This document shows positions 1 to 5,988 of a DNA stretch of 6,071 bases, in pieces (the stretch's first letter is position 1; each line of letters begins with the position of its first letter). This DNA is from an uncultured Candidatus Pelagibacter sp. (lineage in GTDB: Bacteria; Pseudomonadota; Alphaproteobacteria; Pelagibacterales; Pelagibacteraceae), in contig CALCPL010000136.1 in assembly GCA_937897125.1 (NCBI GenBank), positions 1-6,071 on the forward strand, given 5' to 3'. Below the pieces are notes generated by a model. It had not been told where the DNA came from. It worked only from the letters and a program-made list of their open reading frames with translations, and searched no databases. The translations under genes were made by a program, and so were the position numbers.

Positions 1-39
1 CTCTATTCGTCGGCAGCGTCAGATGTGTATAAGAGACAG
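1..39 (+). other. Residual Illumina Nextera adapter and index (artefact)
   Basis: Bases 7-20 read TCGTCGGCAGCGTC and bases 21-39 read AGATGTGTATAAGAGACAG. Joined, these are the standard Nextera read-1 transposase adapter; the second part is the 19-bp Tn5 mosaic end used in tagmentation. Bases 1-6 (CTCTAT) equal the last six bases of the Nextera i5 index CTCTCTAT (S502/N502, from memory), in the expected order before the adapter. The stretch is therefore untrimmed library sequence joined to the contig, not genome. Genomic sequence begins at base 40. It should not be annotated as an IS50/Tn5 end. Confidence 0.97.
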
Positions 40-419
40 GAATAGCATATTTACTCTACCTTGCTTATGATATTTATAATTCAAGACCAAAAGACATAAA
101 CTCAACTAACATTACATCAAAAAGTTTTTTTTCTTTTTTTAAAGATGGTTTCTTAGTTGCAGGAACAAGTCCTAAAGCTTGGATGTTTTTTCCATTAATC
201 TTTCCACAGTTTATTGACTTTAATGGAAATTATATTGTTCAATTTATAATTTTGATCACAACATATGTAGTTTTAGATTTTTTATCTTTAATTGCTTATG
301 CTGTACTTGCCAGAAAGTTAATTGTTTGGATAAAAGCAAATCCAAAAGTTATAAATACAATTTCAGCGTGCGTGCTAATACTAATCGCTATTATAATAGC
401 TTTTATTCAAAAATATTAA
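40..419 (+). CDS. LysE/RhtB-family amino acid exporter, 5'-truncated
   Basis: This is the C-terminal part (about 125 residues) of an inner-membrane amino acid efflux protein. The open frame enters at the contig edge and reads IAYLLYLAYDIYNSRP from base 42, matching the family's 'G-x-YLLYLG' segment. The family hallmark lies at 168-212: SPKAWMFF followed by PQF, equivalent to the usual NPKA..FF...PQF. Two or three hydrophobic helices follow, and the frame ends in TAA at 417-419. LysE/RhtB proteins usually have about 200-210 residues, so roughly the first 75-80 are missing. An ATG at 183 lies inside the conserved motif and is not the true start. The linker between the two motifs is encoded by T8-C-T7 (125-140). 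Family members export amino acids such as lysine, threonine or homoserine; the substrate here is unknown. The truncation is caused by the adapter-bearing contig end, so it is technical and not a pseudogene. Confidence 0.85.
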
Positions 420-440
420 GTCGCAATCTTTAATACATAC

Positions 441-469
441 TTGTTTGTTTTTTAATTTCAGAGTTAAAT
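441..469 (+). promoter_or_regulatory. Possible sigma-70-type promoter for the transporter operon
   Basis: TTGTTT at 441-446 could serve as a -35 element, with TTAAAT at 464-469 as a -10 element, 17 bases apart. This lies in the only upstream gap before the binding-protein gene and would start transcription near 475-477. Both boxes are imperfect and the region is very AT-rich, so such matches arise easily by chance. I see no operator or riboswitch-like structure in the 88-base gap, and no GC-rich terminator hairpin after the LysE gene, so read-through from upstream is also possible. Confidence 0.3.
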
Positions 470-493
470 AATTTTTTTAAATTTAAAACTAAT

Positions 494-499
494 AGAGGA
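494..499 (+). promoter_or_regulatory. Shine-Dalgarno site of the binding-protein gene
   Basis: AGAGGA lies eight bases before the ATG at 508 and is a good match to the anti-Shine-Dalgarno sequence. It fixes the start of the binding protein at 508, which also places a canonical signal peptide at the N-terminus. Confidence 0.65.
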
Positions 500-507
500 A
501 AATAAAA

Positions 508-1749
508 ATGAAAATCAGAAATATACTAATTACTTTAGTTTCTGCAATTGCTCTTTTAATTTCAGCTTCAACTATATCTTTCGCGAAGGTAGTTGGAGAT
601 AAAATTATTTTAGGTGCAGCTGTTTCATTAACTGGAAAATATTCATCTAATGGTGTTCATACTCAAAACGGCTATAATTTAGCAGTTGAGAGAATTAACA
701 GCATGGGTGGTGTTAAAGTTGGTGGAAAAACTTACAAGTTTGATATTATTTATTACGATGATGAGTCAAACTCTGGAAGAGCAGCACAACTTGCAGAAAG
801 ATTAATTCAACAAGATGGTGTTAAGTTTATGCTTGGGCCGTATAGCTCAGGACTTACAAAAGCTATGGCTCCTGTAACTGAAAAATATGAAGTTCCTATG
901 GTTGAAGCAAACGGTGCGTCTAGATCGTTATTCACTAAAGGCTACAAATATTTATTTGCAGTACTTGCCCCAGCGAACTTATATCTTGATGTTGCAATTG
1001 ACCTTGCAGTTGAAAAAAATGGTGGAAAACCAGTTAAGATTGCAATGGCATTTGAACAAGACGCTTTTTCACAAGATGTGAGATTGGGTATTGTTGAAGC
1101 TGCTAAAAGAACAGGTTCTAAAATCATTATAGATGACAAGTTACCAAAAGAGCTTAACGATATGGCTGCTACTTTATCTAAAGTAAAAGCTACTAATCCA
1201 GACGTTCTTGTGGTTTCAGGTCATACAAAAGGTGCTTTGACAGCTGTTAGACAAATCTCAGAGATGAAAGTTGATGTGAAAATGTTAGCAATGACTCACT
1301 GTGATGCTGCTAAATTATCTAAGCAACATGGTAAAGCTTCTGAGTATGCACTTTGTGCTTCTCAATGGCACAAGTCTCTATCTTATACAGATAACTTCTT
1401 TAAAGATGGTATGACTTATGATGCAGACTTTACTAAAGCATTTGGATATGCACCGCCATACCAAGCTGCTGAATCTTCTGCTGCTTTATTAGTTTTTAAA
1501 GATGCGTTCGAAAGAGCACAATCATTTGATACTAAAAAAGTTAGAGATGCTTTAGCTGCAACTGATATGCAAACTTTTTATGGAAACATAAAATTTGCTG
1601 CAGGTGGTCAAAACGTATCTAAGCCAATGGTACTTTTCCAAGTATCATGTAACGATGATGGTAGTAAGTGTGAAAACAAAGTTGTTGCTCCTACAAAATG
1701 GGCATCAGCTGAGTTGGTACACCCAATTCCATCTTGGTCAAAAAGATAA
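508..1749 (+). CDS. Periplasmic substrate-binding protein of a Liv/HAAT-type ABC transporter
   Basis: This 413-residue protein should capture a small substrate in the periplasm and present it to the LivHM permease. Residues 1-26 form a signal peptide: basic MKIR, a hydrophobic core, then SFA with likely cleavage between A26 and K27. The mature part is a type 1 periplasmic-binding fold. Visible landmarks are the opening strand IILGAAVSLTGKYSSNG (33-49), LAVERINSMGG (58-68), the ligand-site region GPYSSG (110-115), EANGASRSLF (133-142), and PPYQAAESSAAL (316-327) from the second lobe. There is no lipobox cysteine. The only cysteines are 265, 283, 381 and 388, so the N-terminal disulfide of E. 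coli LivJ is absent. Branched-chain amino acids are the default guess, but other amino acids, amides or carboxylates are possible. Asn codons are 11 AAC to 5 AAT, the reverse of the neighbouring genes, which suggests high expression. A terminator follows at 1762-1794. Confidence 0.92.
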   Translation: MKIRNILITLVSAIALLISASTISFAKVVGDKIILGAAVSLTGKYSSNGVHTQNGYNLAVERINSMGGVKVGGKTYKFDIIYYDDESNSGRAAQLAERLIQQDGVKFMLGPYSSGLTKAMAPVTEKYEVPMVEANGASRSLFTKGYKYLFAVLAPANLYLDVAIDLAVEKNGGKPVKIAMAFEQDAFSQDVRLGIVEAAKRTGSKIIIDDKLPKELNDMAATLSKVKATNPDVLVVSGHTKGALTAVRQISEMKVDVKMLAMTHCDAAKLSKQHGKASEYALCASQWHKSLSYTDNFFKDGMTYDADFTKAFGYAPPYQAAESSAALLVFKDAFERAQSFDTKKVRDALAATDMQTFYGNIKFAAGGQNVSKPMVLFQVSCNDDGSKCENKVVAPTKWASAELVHPIPSWSKR

Positions 1750-1761
1750 TACCTAATATGT

Positions 1762-1794
1762 AAAATGCTCCCTAGTAATAGGGGGCATTTTTTT
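1762..1794 (+). terminator. Intra-operon rho-independent terminator after the binding-protein gene
   Basis: ATGCTCCCT (1765-1773) pairs with AGGGGGCAT (1780-1788) around the six-base loop AGTAAT, with a single G-U wobble (1769/1784). Three or four more A-T pairs (1762-1764 with 1789-1791) extend the base. A run of seven T (1788-1794) follows. This is the most GC-rich short patch in an otherwise AT-rich intergenic region. It begins 12 bases after the binding-protein stop and ends 19 bases before livH, leaving too little room for an independent livH promoter downstream of it. The natural reading is partial termination, with read-through to the membrane genes, so that the binding protein is made in excess. 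Confidence 0.85.
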
Positions 1795-1813
1795 ATAAAC
1801 ATCTAAAGAATTT

Positions 1814-2707
1814 ATGGATTTCTTAATTTTTCAAGCACCGATCTTAATGGTTCAAGCATCAATGGACGGAATACTTCTTGGTATTTTGTTTGCATTAATT
1901 GCTTATGGAATGGCATTACAGTGGGGAGTAATGAATATAATAAATATTGCTCAAGGAGAATTAGTAATCATGGGTGGATACATTGCATACTTTATGTATC
2001 TATCAGGAATTCACCCAGCTTTTGGGGTAATTGTATCACCCATCATTATGTATTGTGTGGGTTGGGGGATGTACAAACTTGTTATTAATAAAGTAGTAGA
2101 CAAAGATTTATTTACTTCAATACTTGCAACATTTGGAATTAGTATCTTAGCTCAACAGTTAATGAATTTTGCATTTGGTGCAGACGTAGTAGTCGCTCAG
2201 TCAAATTTTGGAACAACAATGTTGTTTAATAATTCAGTAACACTTCCTAATGCAAAAATATTTTCAGGAGCAGTTTGTGTGATATCTGCAATTATTCTTG
2301 TCATCTACATGAAGAAATCAAAACTAGGTAGAGCAATTAGAGCAACAGCTCAAAATGCAAGAGCAGCAAAAATTTTAGGTGTTGATACTGAGAAAGTTTA
2401 TGCAGCAACCTTTGGTATTAATGCAGCATTATGTGGAATAGCAGGAGCATGTATTGCAATTACATTCACACTTCACCCTTACACAGGATTACCTTACACG
2501 GTTAGATCTTTCATGATTGTAATTATTGCAGGACTTGGAAATTTACCAGCTGTTGCAATATCTGGTATGGGTCTTGGAGTATTTGAGGAATGGGCAGATT
2601 ATTTGCTTGGAACAGAATTTAGAATTGCAGCGGTATTCTCGTTACTAGTTATTATATTGGTTTATAGAAGGTTTAAATTAGCTCGAAAAAGAGAGTATTT
2701 AAAATAA
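1814..2707 (+). CDS. livH: Branched-chain amino acid type ABC transporter permease LivH
   Basis: This 297-residue inner-membrane permease is one half of the LivH-LivM channel. Hydrophobic segments lie at roughly 17-35, 50-65, 68-90, 98-122, 148-166, 196-220, 231-255 and 268-285. Family motifs include the early region ALIAYGMALQWGVMNIINIAQGELVIMGGY (27-56). The cytoplasmic coupling loop LGRAIRATAQNARAAKILGVD (171-191) contacts the ATPase, and IIAGLGNLPAVAISG (237-251) follows. Length matches the family (about 290-300). The start at 1814 has only a weak AAAGA upstream; Met12 and Met17 are in-frame alternatives without a better ribosome site. The gene sits 64 bases after the binding-protein stop, with the terminator in between, and its TAA overlaps the livM ATG by one base. 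Substrate specificity cannot be assigned. Confidence 0.92.
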   Translation: MDFLIFQAPILMVQASMDGILLGILFALIAYGMALQWGVMNIINIAQGELVIMGGYIAYFMYLSGIHPAFGVIVSPIIMYCVGWGMYKLVINKVVDKDLFTSILATFGISILAQQLMNFAFGADVVVAQSNFGTTMLFNNSVTLPNAKIFSGAVCVISAIILVIYMKKSKLGRAIRATAQNARAAKILGVDTEKVYAATFGINAALCGIAGACIAITFTLHPYTGLPYTVRSFMIVIIAGLGNLPAVAISGMGLGVFEEWADYLLGTEFRIAAVFSLLVIILVYRRFKLARKREYLK

Positions 2708-3759
2708 TGAATAAAAATACTTTATTATATGCTGGCTTAATAATCTTTGGGTTGGCTGGAGCATTCATATTTCCAGCTTATAAACTTCAGCTTTCATTTC
2801 TTTATATATTAATTGTTTTAGCTATGACTTGGGATGTTCAAGGTGGACAGATGGGTTACAACACATTTGGTAATATATTATTTTTTGGTGTTGGAATGTA
2901 TGTTGCTTCAAGTACACAAATAGCAATGTTCTTTTCACTAGCAGAATGGACAGATGCAGGTGGAGAAAAAACTTTTGTTCACACTATTCCTCAATTTTTT
3001 CAAGGTTTTGGAGTTGGAATTTTATTAGCAGGAATTATTCCAACAATAATAGCTGGTGTAATTGGTTATGGGATTCTAGGTTTAAGAGGACACTACTTTG
3101 CAATTTGCACACTAGCTTTAGGAATTGCAGCAGGTGAACTTGCAGGTGGAATTGAGATTATTGGCGCAGGTCAAGGTATGACAGTTCCAGTTTGGCCAAA
3201 AGGATTTGGATCTAATGCATCATCATCTCAGTTTTTATATTATTTGTGTTTTGCTCTTGCAGTTGTAACTTTTATTACTTTAAAGTGGGCCTACAGCACA
3301 AGATTTGGTTTAGTTTTAAATGCAATAAGAGACAATGAAGATAAAGCTGAAGCAATGGGAATTCACACCATGAGATATAAAATTATTGGCTGGATGGTAT
3401 CAGCATTCTTTGTTGGAATTGCTGGAGGATTAATGGGTCATATCAATGGTTACATTGAACCAACTGAGATTGCATTTGCTGGACCAACTTTTGGTGTGTT
3501 CATGGTTTTAATGGCAATCCTTGGTGGTAAAGGAACTTTATGGGGACCACTTGTTGGTGCAACTATATTTCACTTATTTAAAGAAGGTTTTTGGACTTAC
3601 TTCTTGGGCTGGCAGTATGTTGCTCTTGGAGTTTTAATTATTGTAATCGTTGTTTATTTTCCTGAAGGTGTAATGGGATGGTTAAGAGAAAAGTATCCTG
3701 AAAGATTTGGCGAAGTTGTAGATGAAGCAGACTTAAAAGCACAGGTGGAATTAAAGTAA
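2707..3759 (+). CDS. livM: Branched-chain amino acid type ABC transporter permease LivM
   Basis: This 350-residue inner-membrane permease is the partner of LivH. LivM hallmarks are GLRGHYFAICTLALG (125-139) and the ATPase-coupling loop STRFGLVLNAIRDNEDKAEAMGIH (197-220). ILGGKGTLWGPLVGA (271-285) and YFPEGVMG (317-324) complete the set. It has about eight to ten hydrophobic segments, and the charged cytoplasmic tail after about residue 325 ends in DLKAQVELK. A polar stretch at about 78-97, between the second and third helical regions, makes this part longer than in compact LivM proteins; it is probably a periplasmic loop. It overlaps livH by one base in TAATG and is followed by another TAATG into livG, so translation is probably coupled. 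A modest GAGAG lies upstream at 2691-2695. Confidence 0.92.
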   Translation: MNKNTLLYAGLIIFGLAGAFIFPAYKLQLSFLYILIVLAMTWDVQGGQMGYNTFGNILFFGVGMYVASSTQIAMFFSLAEWTDAGGEKTFVHTIPQFFQGFGVGILLAGIIPTIIAGVIGYGILGLRGHYFAICTLALGIAAGELAGGIEIIGAGQGMTVPVWPKGFGSNASSSQFLYYLCFALAVVTFITLKWAYSTRFGLVLNAIRDNEDKAEAMGIHTMRYKIIGWMVSAFFVGIAGGLMGHINGYIEPTEIAFAGPTFGVFMVLMAILGGKGTLWGPLVGATIFHLFKEGFWTYFLGWQYVALGVLIIVIVVYFPEGVMGWLREKYPERFGEVVDEADLKAQVELK

Positions 3760-4499
3760 TGGCTATATTAGACGTATCAAATGTAAGTAAATCTTTTGGT
3801 GGTGTTAAAGCTAATGTTGATATTTCAATGTCAGTTGAACAAGGTTCAATTGTTGGATTAATTGGTCCAAATGGATCGGGCAAAACTACTTTATTTAATT
3901 CAATTGTAGGAACCTATCCAATCGACAATGGTTCAATTAAATTTGATGGTACAGAAGTTTCAGAACTGCCAGTGCCTGTTGTTGCAAAGCTTGGACTACT
4001 TAGAACATTTCAGCAAACTAGAATTTATGGAAAATTAAACTGTATTCAAAATATGTTAATCAGTAACAAACCTGAGAATGATGGAATATTAACAGTATTT
4101 CAAAAGATACCTTCAGATATAACAGATAAAGCTGAGACATTATTGAAATTTGTAGGACTTCATCAAAAAAGAAAACTTAGAGCAGGAGATCTTTCTTTTG
4201 GGCAGCAAAAATTACTAGAACTTGCTATGGCACTAATGAATGAACCCAAAATGCTTTTATTAGATGAACCAACAGCTGGAATTAATCCAACATTAATTAA
4301 TGGAATTATTGATCGTTTAATTAGTGTTAATAAAGACTATGGAATTACTTTGTTAGTTATAGAGCACAATATGAAAGTAATAATGAATTTAGCACAAAGA
4401 GTTTTTTGTTTAGCACACGGTCAAATGTTAGCAAACGGAACTCCAGATGAAATTAAAAATGATAAGCGTGTGCTAGACGCTTACTTGGGAGCACAATAA
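3759..4499 (+). CDS. livG: ABC transporter ATP-binding protein LivG
   Basis: This 246-residue cytoplasmic ATPase powers LivHM together with LivF. All ABC motifs are intact. Walker A is GPNGSGKTT (36-44), and the Q-loop is in TFQQTRIY (83-90). The signature LSFGQQKLLELA (145-156) is the usual LivG variant of LSGGQ. Walker B is MLLLDEP (165-171) with catalytic E170, the D-loop region is AGINP (173-177), and the H-loop His is H203 in IEHNM. Length is close to the LivG norm of about 250. The start is preceded by AGGTGG at 3743-3748, a reasonable ribosome site. It overlaps livM by one base (TAATG) and livF by one base. Confidence 0.94.
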   Translation: MAILDVSNVSKSFGGVKANVDISMSVEQGSIVGLIGPNGSGKTTLFNSIVGTYPIDNGSIKFDGTEVSELPVPVVAKLGLLRTFQQTRIYGKLNCIQNMLISNKPENDGILTVFQKIPSDITDKAETLLKFVGLHQKRKLRAGDLSFGQQKLLELAMALMNEPKMLLLDEPTAGINPTLINGIIDRLISVNKDYGITLLVIEHNMKVIMNLAQRVFCLAHGQMLANGTPDEIKNDKRVLDAYLGAQ

Positions 4500-5284
4500 T
4501 GTCAAATCAATATGATGTATTAGGTAAAGCACCAGGGCCAGAAGATTTACAAAAATTATCTCCAGATAATATTCACTTAACTATAAAAAAATTATCAGCT
4601 GGTTATGGTAAAATGGAAATACTTCATGATTTTAATTTAAATGTAAGTAAGGCCCAGTCACTATGTTTGATTGGACCAAATGGTGCAGGGAAATCTACAA
4701 TACTTCATTCTATCTATGGATTTACAAATATTTTTTCAGGACAAATTGAAATTGATGGTAAAGAAATTACGCACTTAACTCCAGCTGAAAAACTTAGGTC
4801 ATGTGGAATAGCATATATCTTACAAGATAACTCGGTATTTCCAGACATGACTGTAGAAGAAAATTTACTAATGGGTGGCTATGCTAAAGAAAACGCTGAC
4901 GAATCTTATGAAGAAGCAGAAAGAATTTTCGAAAAATATGAACGATTAAGGAATAGAAGAAATCAACCTGCTAAGGTTTTATCAGGTGGCGAAAGAAGAT
5001 TATTAGAAATATCAAGAGCACTAGTTATGAAACCTTCTGTGCTACTTGTTGATGAGCCTTCAATTGGATTAGAGCCAAGATATATTGATATGGTTTTTGA
5101 AATATTAAGAGATCTCCAACAAACAGAAAAGAAAACTATTATCCTAGTGGAACAAAATGCAAAAAAAGGATTAGAGTTTGCAGATATTGGTTATGTTTTG
5201 GTATCAGGACAAACTGCGATCGCTGGCAAAGGGGATGATTTATTAAAAAATCCTGATGTTGGCAGATTATTCCTTGGTGGTTAA
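4499..5284 (+). CDS. livF: ABC transporter ATP-binding protein LivF
   Basis: This 261-residue second ATPase of the transporter pairs with LivG. Motifs are Walker A GPNGAGKST (59-67), Q-loop Q109 in YILQD, the signature LSGGERRLLEIS (161-172) and Walker B VLLVDEP (181-187) with E186. The H-loop position reads LVEQN (216-220), with Gln replacing His, which is normal for LivF proteins. The conserved start IHLTIKKLSAGYG comes only after about 25 extra residues (MSNQYDVLGKAPGPEDLQKL and following), whereas most LivF proteins begin almost at that point. No alternative Met exists before residue 39, and GGGAG at 4487-4491 with the TAATG overlap supports the start at 4499, so the extension looks real. 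It overlaps azlC by one base. Confidence 0.93.
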   Translation: MSNQYDVLGKAPGPEDLQKLSPDNIHLTIKKLSAGYGKMEILHDFNLNVSKAQSLCLIGPNGAGKSTILHSIYGFTNIFSGQIEIDGKEITHLTPAEKLRSCGIAYILQDNSVFPDMTVEENLLMGGYAKENADESYEEAERIFEKYERLRNRRNQPAKVLSGGERRLLEISRALVMKPSVLLVDEPSIGLEPRYIDMVFEILRDLQQTEKKTIILVEQNAKKGLEFADIGYVLVSGQTAIAGKGDDLLKNPDVGRLFLGG

Positions 5285-5988
5285 TGATTAATAAAGAGTT
5301 TTTCTTTAAAGGTTTTAAATCTATTTTAGCTCCAGATAGTCCTGCACTAGCATTAGGATGTTGTTTTATCGCCATAGGTGCACTTCTTAAAAACTTGGGT
5401 TTTAATATTCAGGAAAGTATTTTTTCAACGATGCTTACTTATGCATTGCCTGGATCATTGGTAATGGCTGAGTCGTTATTAGTTGGAGCGTCATTATTAA
5501 ATATTTTTCTAGCTGTGTGGTTTGTTAATGCACGTCTTTATCCAATGGCTGTTTCTTTATTCCCATTAATGATGCATAAAAGCCAACCTAAGTGGAAATA
5601 TTATTTTTCATGTCATTTTATTGCTGTGTCGGCATGGTTAATAATGAAGAGTAATTATAAAAGTATTGAAAAAAAACACAGAATTGATTTCTGGATTGGA
5701 ATTGGTTGTGCAACCTGGACTACAGCAGTAATAGGCACTTTTATTGGTTTTTATGCTTCAGATTATTTAGATAAAAATATGATGATGGGCTTAGCAATTT
5801 TAAACCCAATTTATTTCTTATGTATGATGGTGGGTGCAATGAAGACCATTCAAATTACAGCTGCAGTAATTTTGGGTTTATTATTGGGACCAATATTTTA
5901 TTTTCTATCACCTGAGTGGTCAATTTTACTTGGTGGTGTAGTTGGTGGAACTATTGCATATTTTATTGGAGAGTTAAATGTCAACTAG
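5284..5988 (+). CDS. azlC: AzlC-family membrane protein (putative branched-chain amino acid exporter subunit)
   Basis: This 234-residue hydrophobic protein has the AzlC length and pattern. It opens with an amphipathic stretch GFKSILAPDSPALALG, then has helices at roughly 20-38, 48-64, 66-84, 108-122, 136-158, 166-186, 190-207 and 211-229. Family landmarks include the segment LTYALPGSLVMAESLL (51-66), where AzlC proteins usually read FAGASQF or similar. WFVNARLYPMAVSL (79-92) matches the conserved asparagine/arginine helix (usually N-x-R-x-x-x-M). IGCATWTTAVIGTFIGFYASDYL (140-162) is also typical. In Bacillus subtilis and Corynebacterium (as BrnFE), AzlC-AzlD pairs export branched-chain amino acids. 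Direction and substrate here are inferred. It overlaps livF by one base (TAATG), with only GGTGG three bases upstream, so it probably depends on coupled translation. Its end overlaps azlD by 11 bases. Confidence 0.85.
   Translation: MINKEFFFKGFKSILAPDSPALALGCCFIAIGALLKNLGFNIQESIFSTMLTYALPGSLVMAESLLVGASLLNIFLAVWFVNARLYPMAVSLFPLMMHKSQPKWKYYFSCHFIAVSAWLIMKSNYKSIEKKHRIDFWIGIGCATWTTAVIGTFIGFYASDYLDKNMMMGLAILNPIYFLCMMVGAMKTIQITAAVILGLLLGPIFYFLSPEWSILLGGVVGGTIAYFIGELNVN

Noticed and set aside
21..39. Tn5/IS50 transposon end
   Set aside because: The 19-bp mosaic end is directly preceded by the synthetic Nextera read-1 sequence and an index remnant at the very edge of the contig, so it is library adapter.
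183..419. Stand-alone 78-residue small membrane protein starting at ATG 183
   Set aside because: The frame is open upstream to the contig edge, and ATG 183 lies inside the SPKAWMFF motif of the LysE family. It is the tail of a larger gene.
476..487. Perfect 12-base palindrome TTTAAATTTAAA as a possible operator
   Set aside because: It consists only of A and T in a very AT-rich gap, where such palindromes arise by chance. There is no regulator gene in the window to support it.
420..507. Riboswitch or structured leader before the binding-protein gene
   Set aside because: The gap is only 88 bases, almost entirely A/T, with no GC-containing stem. It is too short and unstructured for a known amino acid riboswitch.
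942..1139. Minus-strand 65-residue reading frame, and similar short frames at 1608-1802, 3638-3883 and 5139-5375 (minus) and 887-1081 and 2946-3137 (plus)
   Set aside because: All lie wholly or mostly inside well-supported genes in another frame, have no ribosome site or family motif, and give low-complexity or atypical translations.
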